Numbered from the stretch's first letter, positions 1-13,258 are shown. The stretch is 64,000 nt of DNA from Antedon mediterranea (GCF_964355755.1 NC_092671.1:2524501-2588500); one strand, 5' to 3'. Translations and numbers: made by a program. Notes: generated by a model not told the origin, from the letters alone.

Positions 1-119
1 ATGGGACTATACAGGGGGTGGGGTTATACTCACACATGGGACTATACAGGGGGTGGGGTTATACTCACACATAGGACTATACAGGGGGTGGGGTTATACT
101 CACACATGGGACTATACAG
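1..119. repeat. 35-bp tandem repeat, truncated by window edge
   Basis: Three full 35-bp units (1-35, 36-70, 71-105) and a partial fourth (106-119). The unit begins atgggactatacagggggtg and ends ttatactcacac. The only difference is one base at 73 (atagg for atggg). The array probably continues left of the window. Confidence 0.95.
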
Positions 120-846
120 TACACATTGATGATATGGCATTACATTTTGAAAATTACCTTTTCATAGTAACCAAAAATATTTTCATAGACATATCTTGGA
201 GACAACATACATAAGGAGACATGGTATCAAATTTAGAAAATGAATTCCGCAAGAAATTTAAAACAGTTACAACTCATGAGGTGGTCATTGTCAGTTTATA
301 ATTAACCCTATTGACTGGACTCTAGAGGGGGTATAATATTCATACCAACAGTTGTCAGACTTAATATGTATTTTGCTGACTAAATACACCCTTTAATAGG
401 GTTGTTGTACCCATGGAGAACCCAACCAATGTCTTGTTTTGTACTTGATCTTAAGTTCAACGTATCCCTTGGTGTTCTACCTAATTGTTTGTTAAATTTT
501 CATAAAGTAGGTGAATGCGTCCTAATTTACGCTGGTGATAAGACGATGTTTTGTTATTCAAAATAATGGTTTTCCTTTCAAATTTGTATAAAATAACTTT
601 GTTGTATATAAAATTAAAATAATGCCTGTGGATAGGGCATCCCAAACAAAGAAGAAATACTTATTTCATTCATAAAATCATATAATATCTGGGTAGAAAT
701 CAAAAACCAATTATTTAAAAATAATATTGCCAACAAAAGTATGCAAAAGCTAATGGTATATTCATCTTTAGTAAATATTATTCTTCAATATATCCCAGTG
801 ATATAAATATATACGTAATTAAGGACATAAAAAGATAAGAACATAC
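120..846. other. gene-free AT-rich stretch
   Basis: No splice-supported exon or repeat structure was recognised. One open frame on the - strand near 150-290 ends at a plausible GT donor but has no acceptor, and is treated as chance. Confidence 0.6.
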
Positions 847-1025
847 TTAAATGATGCAATACAACCAATAGGAACTAATAATGAAGTGACAACAACAATA
901 TAGGCTGAGGTCACGTAAAAACAAGCAGCAACGAATATGAACAGATTAACAACTAAACCTATTGCACCAATAGATAGTACATACAATCCAACATACAGGT
1001 TGGAAAAAACAAAATTGTTGTACAA
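847..1025 (-). CDS. possible membrane-protein exon (two hydrophobic helices)
   Basis: The - strand is open from about 1025 down to 847 and encodes two long hydrophobic stretches separated by a short polar turn (FYVTSAY). A consensus donor GTATGT follows directly at 846-841, so the exon would end in phase 2 after TTTAA. The upstream acceptor is not clear; the first in-frame codon in this stretch is not ATG, so the left edge of the protein piece is uncertain. The pattern A-x-F-Y ... T-S-L-L-V near the second helix loosely recalls XK-related proteins, but this is weak. AT-rich DNA often reads as hydrophobic protein, so it could be chance. Confidence 0.3.
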
Positions 1026-2229
1026 ACGTGTAAAGCGATTATAACAAATTCAACTCTAACGCAAATGCAAAGCTTTAATCTCTTAATTAATAATTACAGA
1101 GAATCGGACACAGAACAGTCAGAAAATGTAAGCTTGGTCGTAAAGTACACAACGTTTATATAACGAGTTTTCTTTAATCAAGTCATGTTTGCCGCAGATG
1201 GAATATTTCATGTAAATGTACTGGATATATTCAGTTATGACATATGCGTTGTCAACATATATTTTAGCAGTTTTATGCTATTGTAGTCCATCCATTTACT
1301 ATTACAGCTCTTTGGCTGTATTAAATTAAATTCAATCTTTTATTTTGGAATTTCTGGTCCACAAATATTAACAAAAGTATGTATCAATTAAAAAAAAATA
1401 ATCTACTGACTGTACTGTATTACCATAAGACATGCTCTTATCTCAGCATGCTATTCCACCGAAAATAACCATTCTATTCACAATTAAAGCTATTAGCGAA
1501 ATGTACAAATTCTCCAAATCAATGAAGACTTTAAGGAAATCCTATATCTATTGACTTTAAGTGAAAGACTTGTATTTATAGGAAAGTATGTCATTCAGAC
1601 ATGTGATTGGTCAATACAGCTATATAATACTAGGATAAAGAAACACTCACTACACGCTATTAACCTCTGTAGGAAGTTCTCATCTATTTTTACATGCATT
1701 TTAACAGTTTTTCAATTACTTTCTATAAAATGTATCAAGATGACTGGCGGTAAAAGAATTTTGTGATTCTTTGAAATTAATATTTAAATGGCTGGTCAGC
1801 CTGTAGGCAAGCAGCTGCTTAGGTACGGTTTCAAAAAGCCACCTTCAACACCTCCCTAAATGGCATTTCATCCACCTGACAAAGGCTAGAAATAAAAGGC
1901 CTAGAAGCATAAACGTAAGGTATATTAACAACCATTTTTATTTCTTGTCGTACACTTCGTATTAACTTGGAAGTTAAACTTTTTCAGCCTTCGGACTGTT
2001 GCTTGTTGTAAATAAATAATACAAAAATTAAACTTTAATGTACTATACCCTTTTCACATCATTGTTCCTGTTATTCATGCTTTATACCGAAATAAATAAA
2101 TAAGAAATACATACATTTACAATTGCCGTTTCACACACTGGGGCGAACACATACAAAACGCTATGTATGTAAACTTTGGAATTTTATTAGAAGTGAAATC
2201 TACTGTAAATAAGTTCTGCATTTTATTGT

Positions 2230-2375
2230 TTTTTTTTATATATAAATATCAAATATGTTTTATTTTAATGTAATTTTAATTTTAATGTAATTTCAATTGT
2301 TGTTCAGTAATTTTTAATGCAAGCAATGGAATTTTTAAAAAATGGATATAAGAATAAAGTTTGAATCTTGAATAT
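2230..2375 (+). mobile_element. LINE-type 3' end with short tandem tail
   Basis: AATAAAG is followed at once by a degenerate repeat (TTTGAATCTTGAAT). This is the usual end of CR1/RTE-like LINEs, which finish in a short tandem repeat rather than poly(A). The body upstream is too decayed to read. Confidence 0.4.
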
Positions 2376-3896
2376 GGTATTACAGTACATGTCAAAACTG
2401 TTAAGTACTAAATTCCATACTTATTAAAGCTCAAAGAACCAATATTTAAATCCACTTCAATTTTGCTATTTTGTCGACAGATTACTATAATAACTTGAAA
2501 TAATTGGGGATATTTTATATCATAAATCACACATCCTCAAGTCATATGCAATTTGATATGAAAAGCTTTTTGAAATCGGCAAAAGAAAAACAGCATATTC
2601 ACGTATCAATACTGGAAAAAAAAGCTTGTTTATTATTTTGTTTTAAATTTGAGAATGTGACCTGGCAGGTCATATATCAATTGTTTTGAAAATTTATGTT
2701 TATTATGGTTACTGTTTTATAGTGAATGCATTTTAGCTGCAAGCCCAAATGCAAACCACTACATTAATGATGTTGAACAGAATGCGTTTAAAATTTGATG
2801 TGTCATGATACTTTACACAGCTAATGATGACATAAACACGAGTAGTGATGACATCATACAAATCATAACACAATGTTAATGAATGTGGACATGGGGTATT
2901 ATCACACTATTTTTAAAGTATGCATAATTAACATTAATAATGATTATCTTAGGAAACATGATATAACCATGTGTGAATCAAAGGTGACACTTCTCAACAT
3001 TTCCTCTTTTTAATACCATCTTTTAATATTTTTAATTTCTCTTACACATAAATTAAAATAATGAAGGGCAGGGGAAAGATGAAAATTAATTAAATTATCT
3101 TTTTAATTGGCTAAATACAGAATAATTTCATCATTTTTCAAAGCTTTTACCTAGGCTAACAGGAAGAATATAAACATGGACTAATAAGGGAGAGAGGTAT
3201 GTTCGTGTGGATTCCAGACATACCATTTATACTGGAGTCTTTCCACAGATGAGCCTAGCCTATGGTTTTATAAGTAACATCATGTTTTGGTCTCATAGGT
3301 AGAGCCAGAGGCTGTCGCTAAATGAATTATATTTTAAGGACAGGTCAAGCTATTGGATCTTAAGGGTGTCCCAGTCAATTTTTCCAAGAAACTGGAATGA
3401 CCATGTTGTCTAAGTTTGATAAATTGAGAAGCAAAGTTGTAAAAGTAGAAGATGTGGTACCTGCATGCTATTATTAAATTATAATAAAGTTTCATGATTT
3501 GATTTATTCAGTTCTAAACATGAATACAATGACACAAAAAATGGGAGTAAAAAAACGAAAAATAATTGTTATATGAATTGCATTTAATTCTTGAGAAATG
3601 CTTATGTTTATACACAAAGGGCTGCTACTTACTACTACTTACTGTATCGGTTTAGTTGTATAATATCTCTATGGTTTAGTTATTTTTTAAATATGACATG
3701 AAAAAAATAAAAATATTTATATTAATTTAAATTGAATGAACCTATCAGGGGCAGCAGATGCGTGCTACCACCTTTTGACAGCTGAAATGAAATTATTAAT
3801 TATTTGCTATCTATTTTTGACAGATATTAGTACCTGTAATATTATGCTAGCACTTCCCTGTTTAAAAAATCCTGAATAAAATAAAATAATATAATT

Positions 3897-4035
3897 ATAT
3901 GTAATTGAGATTGAGATTCTTTATTCATCGTCATATAAATACATACATGATATGCAGTTTCCTGGGTATAAAATTCAAGACAAGATAATAAATACAGCTA
4001 CAAAACAAACATGACATAAAAAGTGAAACAGTACA
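3897..4035 (-). mobile_element. LINE-type 3' end (- strand)
   Basis: Read on the - strand, GATGAATAAAGA is followed by a repeated ATCTCA tail ending near 3903. The structure matches the 2230-2375 tail but the tail repeat differs, so it is probably another family. Confidence 0.4.
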
Positions 4036-5260
4036 ATAAGTACAATAAGTAACAGATAATTAAATAATTGGTTATAGAAAAATATATACTATTTATGCTA
4101 TTTATGTAATTGATAATATTATTACTATTAAACAAGCTTTGTGACATTATTTCTGAGTCACAAATCTTCAAATGACAAATATACTAATTCAAAACAATCA
4201 TCAATAACATTTACAGAATAAACATAAAAATATATATTCAAAATAAAATCTTTTTACTGTTGACTTTAATATTGGTGATTAAAAAAAATGTTTTTTTATA
4301 TGGCTCATGCATTGAAAATTCTGTAAATATTTACATATGGTATGATATTTATACAACACCTACAACCCATTATTAACAAAAACAAGCAATGATACGTTGG
4401 TGTAAAATTAAAATCTAACAAATACAAATATCAAATGACATTTTGAATGAACTGACAGCAACTTTCTGGCAATTTCTGTTGGTTAATTAGCAGACGACAT
4501 CCTGTCACTGAGATATTTATTCGTCACAATTCATGAAACTTTGATAAGATTAACAGCTGGTTGGAATTTCGTAAAACCAGCGTTTGGTGACATTTCCACA
4601 AAATAGCTTTTACCTTACTAAGCCTATTGGATGTTATAATCCTTTATGAGTCATTTATTAATCAGTATTATAATTAATAATGTCATTAATGTAGTATTTA
4701 ATGTACTATTTGTATCAGATATCAACTAATAATGATTTTTATTACATGATATTTATAATAATTTATTTGTAAGAGTCACTTTTTGAAACGGTTTCATGCT
4801 TTATATCCAGATTTAACCAATATTTTAACTAAAAATTGAGTTAATTAACTAAAAAATAATTTAAAGAATAAAGAAAACTTAGATTAACGTATAAAAATTA
4901 ATTAAATACAGGATTGCACTTTAACCTACAACCAATTATATATGGTACTGTTATTATAATAAATAAATAAGTTTGATGATATTAAAATAATATAAACAAA
5001 TTTGTTTCAAATATCAAATGATATTTATGATGATTTGACAAACAATACATTCTGGCAACTTCTATTGGGTAATTAGCAGACGACATTCTGTGGAACTATT
5101 TTTATAAATATTATATTATATATATTATTCTCTCTAGTTTGTACTACTACTAGCGGTATTCATGATTTATAATAAAGTACTTTTAACTTTATTATCTAAA
5201 ATATGTTGAAAACTTTAGTTTCAATAATTCACATTCCTAGAAATATCCTACACTGTTTAT

Positions 5261-6180
5261 GGGCCTGTTTCTGCTGAGCAGAAATAATCGATTATTAACC
5301 GTTTATTTTTTTAATCGATTATTTTTGGGCAGCAGAAACGGCGCAAAATAAAATAACCGATTAAAAATAACCGATTAAAAACACTCAATCCATTGCGTGT
5401 TTTAATCGATTATTTCTTGTTTTAACCGATTATTGCGGAGCAGTTTTGAGCTGCAACACAAATAGCGATTATTGACCTCACTTTGACCTCTAGAGTATGA
5501 CAAACTTATTCACGTCACAAAGCATGCTGTTTATTTGCGCGATATCGACGACGATCAGCAAAACCACGATCGCGATGTAGGGTAGACCGAATAACAATCA
5601 AATGTTAAACATTTGATTTTTATTATTTTGTGGGGGAGAATTATACCGAGAGACTCCGGGATTCTGTGTTACAAGTACACCCGTTACATACCACCAGTTC
5701 AGGCTAACGATGTTTTACATGTCATTTGTTAGGCCTGTTGTCTGTTGACTTGTTTCGGTAGAAATATATAGCCTCTAGGCTAGGCCCTAGCAGGCTGAAG
5801 GTAGAACCAACGAACGGCGAAACGAACTTTTTTCGCCGACGTGTCCTTATTAATATAACATCATTATTCTGTTGTATGTGGTACGGTAGTAGGCCTAGAT
5901 GTTTATTTTACAAATAATATAGCTTTACGTAAGAGTAATTTTTAATCGTAGGTCTACATGTGAGAGTTTTAGGCAGCGATAGGATGTAAACAAACCAACT
6001 CTCATCGGCCTTTCATAACTTGAACTGCGCTGTGGGGGAATGATGACGTGATTTTAAAAACCGATTACCTGAATAACCGATTAAAGTCGTAGCAATTTTC
6101 AATTGCAACGCGATTATTTTTGTGGTTTGCGGTGACTGGAAAAAATCGATTATTTTTATTTTTTCAGCAGAAACAGACCC
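5261..6180. mobile_element. 920-bp non-autonomous DNA transposon with TIRs
   Basis: The ends are GGGCCTGTTTCTGCTGA and TCAGCAGAAACAGACCC, inverted with one mismatch over 17 bp, flanked by TAT on both sides (5258-5260 and 6181-6183). Both subterminal regions are packed with the palindrome-like words AATCGATTATT and TAACCGATTA in both orientations. There is no transposase ORF. A shorter relative lies at 25595-26033. Confidence 0.8.
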
Positions 6181-6269
6181 TATGAAATCTAAGCCACAAC
6201 TTTCAAAATGGTCTAAAAATAGACATTATCTAACCTCATAGAAATGAACTCCATTGAAACAGGAATATT

Positions 6270-6415
6270 GATGATATGAAGAGGATGATGATGATTATGA
6301 TGATGGTGATATGATAATGATTATGATCAAGATATTATGATGATGACAATGACAATGGTGAAATGATGATAATTATATGATTATAATAATGATAATTACA
6401 ATAAAGGTGAAGATA
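6270..6415. repeat. imperfect (GAT)n microsatellite
   Basis: A run of GAT/ATG triplets interrupted by GGT, AAT and ACA steps. Confidence 0.85.
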
Positions 6416-6726
6416 AATTGTTGTGAATGTTATGAAAAATTGACAATTATTTAAAAGTTTTAAAACACATATTTAAATTTATGATGACAACCAAATAAAA
6501 GTACATAAATATCTTAAAAGTTAAATGTTCATTTTAATAAAGATCCCTATCAGTGCCCCTAACCTTGAACACAAAGGTATTTCACTTGTTTATAAACAAG
6601 TTATCATCTGGGAAAATTTATAAAAAGTTATAGGTGACAAGGGTTGTACCCAAGCAGACATCTGATATCAATCAAACTATCACACTTTTCATCTCATATC
6701 CATTAAAAAAAAATTATTTAATGAAA

Positions 6727-6848
6727 AAGTTCACTGATGAAAGAAAGAACACTCAGATTTGTAAGTTCTACTTTACTGATAAAAGAAGAAGCACTGAGAT
6801 TTGTAAGTTCTTCTGATGAAAGAAGAAGCACTGAGATTTGAAGTTCTT
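6727..6848. repeat. tandem repeat of about 36-42 bp, 3+ copies
   Basis: Units carry the order aagttc - ctgatgaaagaa - gcactgagatttg. Units 2 and 3 are closest. The array reads open on both strands, which explains the short ORFs over it; it is not a gene. Confidence 0.8.
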
Positions 6849-9800
6849 GTAATGACCTTTTGATGACTTGACATATAGACTCAGAAGGAATTTCTAGCAA
6901 GCTCATTCATCTGGTTTAATTGACATGGAGAACATTCTGTTAAACACCTTTTAGGTAAAAAGGAAATTGTTTCAAACACCATTTGCTCATTGTGTTACAT
7001 TAATTAGAAGAAGATGAAATAACCAGATTGTATAGTAACAAATGGATAAAAAATATCAACGGTGGTTCCAGGGCATTCTGTTTATTTTTTAATACTAAAA
7101 TGAAATTAATAACTACTTTTTGATACAAGAAATCTTATTGGTCGACTTTAAATGGAAATTTGTGCTTTGCTTTGTATAATCATGGAGTTATGCCTCCATA
7201 GTATAATTAAGACAAAACAACTATAAAGAAAAATACAAAAATGCTATGCCAATGTTAAAAGTACTGCTAATAGGTAGTTTTGACAGAATAGTAATATTAT
7301 ATATTTAATAGTCATTTAAATAATCCTGGATCCGCCTGGAAAAGTGAACATTTACAAAAACTCTTTATAAGACATATTTTGAAAAAATCTAAAATTTAAA
7401 TAAAAACATTACAGCTTTAAGTTGACAAAACTTACTGCTTTGCAGCCCTTTAACAGTTATACATCAAGTAGTTAAAATCTATGCTCACTTTTTATAGTCA
7501 TATTATTTTTGTAAACATGGCCTTTTCTGTCTAGTATTTTATAATACATTACTGTAATGAACAAAGTAGAAACATATTGAGTAATGTTTCGCCTCAGAGA
7601 TCTTTGTTTGAAATCTAAATGTTAAAGGTTCACAGCAAATATCTATTTAAGATTTGCTAATTTTGAGAAAGTATGAAGATCTCCTCGTACCCCTTCTTGA
7701 AAATAAAAGTCTGGTTAAACAAAAAAAGGGTGTGTCTATTTTTTTTATAAAGTAGCATTATTTATAAACCAACTAAAACTGAAATGTATTTAATAAAATA
7801 TTCATGTACCATCTCAAGTTCAATATTGGAAACAAGAAATAAATATTTAAAATCTTATTAAAACTAAGGGATAGAGTATAATTTGACTTTCAAAAGAACT
7901 TATGATGATTATAGACCAGTGAGTTGTAAAATTATTATACAACTTCCTCAATAGACATGGATAAAATGACGCATTTTTACTAATTTATTTTAGTTTAAAA
8001 AAATTAAATGTCAGCATGAAAATAAAATATTTTTTAATTAATCTGACATGAAAGCACTATGTTGATAGAAACAAACTGGTACAAATTCCAAGCACATGGA
8101 ATAGGTGGATAGACATGCTGGATGCTTTAGGCTACTAGGAACCATTATCTTGTAAGGTAACACCATCAATTAACAAGAGCAGGGCTATTAATTATCAGAA
8201 ATCTGTATAAGTTACCTTCTAAAAATAGTAAGTAAAAAGTACAGTAATCATGATCATAAATAAACTAAAACTAGGATCTAGTACTAGCCTAGTTCTAAAG
8301 TTTCTTGAGTTTTTAATATCAGTAGTAATTATAGAACCTATTTTTTTAAAGTACACATTTATAAAGAAGGCTATAATTATATGTTTATTGCCAAACGAAT
8401 TTAGAAAAAAAAGAAAAAGTTTATTTTGCTTCCAGTAAACTGGTCAAACAGGGGAATGGACTATTTTAAAATATATTTACTAATTCTATCTTAAGTATTG
8501 AATGGCAAAACAAATTAGATAAAAAAAAGTAAAAGGTAAAAGTTAAGTTTGGATGTCGGCATTGCACTAAAAAATGTCATTGGTATACAAGAAACTTATC
8601 TTTCTAATCTTCAGAATAAGTACAGACAGTAGTTTTGGAAGTTGGAACATGCATGGATACCTCTATGATGGTTAGAACTAATACTAATAACTAATAATAA
8701 TATATTAAGTGATATATACCTTTACATCCGACCAGTTTACATACACAAAACAGAAAATTTATCCTCAGGTGATGATAATATATCCAACACGACAGTTAAA
8801 ACAATTCCGCTGCAGATAACCATAAAGTTCAATAATAAAATACCAACGAAGATGATCACAACAAGTTTATGGTTACAAGTTCCATATCACATAAAGTTGT
8901 TGAGATGAAACTTGTCAGTTGCCAGTAATCAACGATGAAGAAACGAGATGGTTTAGATATCAAGCCTAATAAAATGTTGTCGGAAATGGTCCTTGAAGAT
9001 ATGGAATACCTGCTTAGTCCTCCAGTAGCAGATTCTAAAATAGGACATTTTCATATCTGAGGTCTAGTCAACCACACTGTGTGTTGTGATTGGAAAATGT
9101 ATCGGAAGATTCCATTCAAGTGATGGGTAATATACAAATTGAAGCATACAATACAAATAGATCATTTCTGTTTGAGTGATGTCACACTAAAGGAAAGGAA
9201 GTTTTCATAGTCTTTATGACTATATCAATATTTTTCATGTCATTGTTTCGTTTCATAGTAATTATTATTTAGAAAAACAATTACAGATGAAATAAATTCA
9301 ATTATATAATTGATTAAATATTTTAGTTTGGACAAATAATCTAAATAAATAAAAGAGATAATTAATCTTGAGAATTGTAGAAACTTCGGGCCAATTAACC
9401 TTGAAAATTTAAGAAAAATAAACTTATTAAAAAGTCTAGTTAAACAATATAAATTAACTATAAAGTAAATAATTATCTTTATTTAAATTTGTTATACTAT
9501 TGATTAATTTTCTTTTGTTTATTTGTTTGTATATATTTTTAGGAAAAATAATGATTTATAACCATTTTTTTTTTTCAAAAATAAAATGTAAATAATATTG
9601 TTGTATAGTATGATTTACCATTACCAACTGTTGATTTTTGCTTGTATATTATATGTTATATTTTACGACTTTCAGCCCTGTTAATGGTGACGTTTGGTCA
9701 CTGTAGGGTGATGATGAAATAAAATAAAAAATAAAAAAAAAAAATTAGTCAGTTGAAAAAAAACCTTAAATTTATCTTGGATTTAAATCCTTTCAAATTG

Positions 9801-10691
9801 TAATTATTATGTAGTGGTAGATAAAAAAGATAGAATTTTTTAAACTTTTATTAAAAACAAAACTAAGGAAAGGATGTCCATTTTATAAAAAATAGCATTT
9901 AATAAAAACTATTCTGAATGAAATGTACTATATCAATAAAAATTGATAAATATTTATGTGGAAACAAAAGATAAATATTTAAATTCTTATATAAATCAAA
10001 AGAAATAGTAATTTAAGATTCAGGAAATGTTATTTGTCCAATTAAAATGGAAATTCACTTTGCTTGACATAAAACAATAAAAGTAAAATGAAAAATGACT
10101 TGACTTTCAAATTCAAAGTATTTAAAATAGTTATTTTATGCTATTGCGCCCTCTATAGTTAGTTTAAGTAGTTTATAGTGTTAACCGGGGGAATCTGAAT
10201 ATTTATACTGTAGATACACAGCAGTACATGTAATGTAACTTGAATTATTTAAATCAATAGTTGCATGCTACTATAGTTTCTATGGTAACTATAAACATGA
10301 ATTTATACTGTAAATAGACATGTAACTAGAATCAATAATATGTTGAATATACTAATATAGTTTCTATGGTAATTATGAGTCTATAAACATTTATTTGTAA
10401 TGATTTAATTATTTTAGAAAGTTATGACCATCACCATCATCATAATATAAGAGTTAGATGCTGGCTGGAAATTTGAGGTAATCCTATTGAAGAATCACAA
10501 ATTATTTGTTATAGCAATTTCTGGGCTTGAGATTGATTCCTGCTTGGATGCAAGGTAAGGGCATACGCGCAAGTTGACCAATCAATAGTTTTTGTTTCTT
10601 TTTTCCTTTTTTCTCTTCGCATCCAACAGTGAGTAACTCATCAATTAAAGGATAGATAAAGTTTATAAACTCATTTGAGTGGAGTTGAAAG
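6849..10691. other. gene-free region
   Basis: AT-rich DNA without splice-supported exons. A probable retroposon end at about 9660-9750 (+) has a GATGATGAAATAAAATAAAA tail. Two short open segments near 8739-8884 (-) and 8938-9061 (+) were examined and not called. Confidence 0.5.
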
Positions 10692-12086
10692 CAGTGGCGT
10701 ATCCAGGATTTCGAAGTTGGGGGGCCGGGAATTGCCAATTTGCCGACAAAATTGGTGTCATTATCTGTACATACACCTGATCAATACATGTTCTAGGATT
10801 GCATAGTCATATTGTCTTATATGGGATAACGTTGCAAAATTAAAACCAAACCAACATTATCTGTTAGTATGTTGTATTCATATTACAATAAAGAAAGAAT
10901 TAGGAAAATCTGACTTGTAGTTTTCGAAATATAGGGTCTAAAACATCGCCGAAAGTGATCGCTTTTAGCCACGAAAGAAGTAAAACAATTTGCGGCCTCA
11001 GTCGACAATTCTATTAACTACGCCATTTTTGGTTAAAATAATTACATATAATTACGTTTTTTAGTAATTTATTTTATATATCACCATTGGAAATATCAAT
11101 AAAACATGTTATTAAATGCTTATAAAATATATAAAGTTGTTTACTTAACGGAATTCGGGCAAATTCATTGCTCTAACTTTGTGTAGTAACGATCAGAGAG
11201 ATTCATGGTACACGCGCGACAGAAAACATTCCGCTGCGGGTGATTCGCATCCACCAATCAAATCAGCCAGAATCCAAAATCATTCAACCGTGAGCAATGC
11301 CAATCGCGAGAAAGCTCAGCTTTGATTGGCTTACGATGACATCATATCACAAAATGATGGTTTTGTTCCAAAAATGAAATACTTGGATATTTTTTATGGT
11401 ATGAGTGCTTTTTCTTAAAAAATTTTGAATAATAAAGGCCTCATATCGAGAAAAAACGGGTTTTTGGCACTTATAATAAATATATCTAAGACAAAAAAGC
11501 ACATGGCATGTGGAACTATATAATCTTAGCGTAGGAAGACATACAAATCCCAGGTCATGAGAGGCTCAACTGCAAAAACAAGGTTGAAAATAGGGTAAGG
11601 TCAAAGACTTTTGAGTAAAGCGTGGTTCCCACTTGCGACGCAACGCAAGGACGTAACGCAACGCAAGTGAATTGACCAATCACAAGCGATGGCTTATTCC
11701 CTTGTGATTGCTAACCGTCTATATCTATAACTTCGCTTTTCATTGGCGTTTACGTCCTTGCGTTACGTTCTAGTGGGAACCACGCTTAAACAATCTACCG
11801 CGTACGGCCGTACGTACGTGCTAGGTAGTACGATATTTTGACCACATTTTTTACTTGTTTCGCTAGATGTAATGAAAATAAAATAGTTGATCTGAAGCGA
11901 TCAATGATATGATATGTAAATAAACAAACACTCAAAATAATTATGTTTACAGTTCAATTAGTGAGAATAATACAGTAGTTTATTTTTTTCCCCGGCACCT
12001 TTGTTTGCCGACGGATGCGATGATGTGCCGACGGACACGAAATCAGGGGGGCCCGGGCCCCCCGGCCCCCACTGGATACGCCACTG
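10692..12086. mobile_element. hAT-type non-autonomous element (1395 bp)
   Basis: Terminal inverted repeats CAGTGGCGTATCCAG (10692) and CTGGATACGCCACTG (ending 12086) are perfect over 15 bp. Both sides carry the same 8-bp target duplication gttgaaag (10684-10691 and 12087-12094). It fits the hAT preference nTnnnnAn, and 8 bp is the hAT hallmark. No transposase is readable. The interior carries a second, nested MITE at 11619-11786. The ORFs at 10502-10738 and 11958-12266 cross its ends and are artefacts. Confidence 0.92.
11619..11786. mobile_element. nested PIF/Harbinger-type MITE (168 bp)
   Basis: TIRs AGCGTGGTTCCCACT and AGTGGGAACCACGCT are perfect over 15 bp, flanked by TAA on both sides (11616-11618 and 11787-11789). 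A 3-bp TWA duplication is characteristic of PIF/Harbinger. Inside lie repeated words of the form acgcaacgcaag and their complement. A decayed half-copy of its right end sits just outside the host element at about 12228-12273. Confidence 0.88.
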
Positions 12087-12104
12087 GTTGAAAGAGTTGT
12101 TAAA

Positions 12105-12190
12105 CCATGAAACTTGGACATGATTGAAACCTAGACATGATTGGGATTGGAAGGCAAAAATGTTAACCACCAAGCTACCTCCACTCCCGT
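12105..12190 (-). mobile_element. tRNA-derived SINE head
   Basis: On the - strand there is an A-box-like TAGCTTGGTGG (12177-12167) and a degraded B box GGTTTCAATCA (12131-12121) about 46 bp apart, as in a pol III promoter derived from tRNA. No good tRNA cloverleaf survives. The hAT-type element inserted just beside it. Confidence 0.5.
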
Positions 12191-12652
12191 TCGAATGATA
12201 CATCCCTTGATAGGTAAATGTACTTGTGCTTACGTCCTTGTGTTCTAGTGTTCTAGTGGAAACCAAGCTTTATGATAGAAAACTTTTATAGGTTTAACAT
12301 CAAAATAATAAAGAAATGTTAGACAATAATTTCTCTCTTCATACAACCAATGTCACTCTCATCACCTAATTCAATTCAACACATTTATTTTTATTACATA
12401 TTTAATTTCAAAAGTTTAAATTTCAATAAAAATTTTTATTTTCTTTGAATATTTATCTCTTAAATAAGTTAGTATTTTTCTTGATGTCATAACAGAAAAT
12501 TATATAGAATACAGTACTAAAAATTTGAATGTAATTTATTCAGCAATTAAGTTCTGAAATGGAGGCCATTTTTTATTCCATCTTGAAATTTAAGGATGAC
12601 TACAGTAATTCTGTAATGGCAACGATGCAAGAAATATAAAGTAATATATTAC

Positions 12653-12690
12653 CTTAAATTCACACTTGTTATGACACGCATACTTGCAAA
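12653..12690 (-). CDS. C1-domain gene, exon encoding second half of the zinc finger
   Basis: This 38-bp exon lies between a strong acceptor (ttcttccag, - strand) and the donor GTAATA. Entered in phase 1 it reads V-C-K-Y-A-C-H-N-K-C-E-F-K. Joined to the exon at 20679-20793, also phase 1, it completes C-x2-C-x4-H-x2-C, the second half of a C1 finger. The exact fit of phase, motif and spacing across about 8 kb is strong evidence that both exons are real and belong together. The exon ends in phase 0. The final zinc-binding cysteine of a C1 domain, seven residues further on, should be in the next exon, which I could not find. Confidence 0.87.
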
Positions 12691-13258
12691 CTGGAAGAAA
12701 AAATAAAACCATTGTTAACTTAATTGAATTTAAATTACTTCAACATTTCAAACAGGACAAACAGACAAAAAAAAAACTAAATGACAAAAGGTAATGACAA
12801 AAGAATATATATATATTAAATTAACAGTATTTTAACTGATACTCAAGAATCTCGTAGAATTTTCATTCAATGAAATAAGTACTTATTACATTTGCGTAGT
12901 ATTGTATAAATAATCTGGCCTATTTGAAAAAAAATGTTCTAAAAAGGAACTATCTATGGCAAACCATGAGTAAATTAATGTGTATTCATTTGTACGTTCA
13001 GTGTAATATCAGTGGCATATCCCAATACAAGGAGCAATGGTAGAATATTGATATGTATACATCATGTCTATACGTAAACCATAACCTGTAAAAAGTCTGT
13101 ACCTTCACTCTGATGATTTACCAATAAGACATAATCAATTGTAATAATATTCTGCAATATCAGAATAACTGCTCACTCAAACACTATACATACACATTGA
13201 TTATATGATAACATTAACATTTGTATAGCACAAATGTCTATAATAAACATAATCAGTC

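Larger units (their letters stand above)
1026..5260. other. gene-free region with retroposon tails
   Basis: No exon with matching splice sites was found. It holds two retroposon 3' ends (annotated separately) and otherwise simple AT-rich DNA. The short ORFs at 1551-1766 and 2504-2689 have low-complexity composition and no supporting splice sites. Confidence 0.55.

Noticed and set aside
8739-9061. Hydrophobic - strand segment (8739-8884) and 41-codon + ORF (8938-9061)
   Set aside because: Plausible composition but no convincing acceptor or donor; length is within chance for AT-rich DNA.
10502-10738. 78-residue - strand ORF
   Set aside because: Starts in the left TIR of the hAT-type element; no splice sites or codon signal.
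11958-12266. 102-residue - strand ORF
   Set aside because: Crosses the end of the hAT-type element into a SINE; a composite of repeats.
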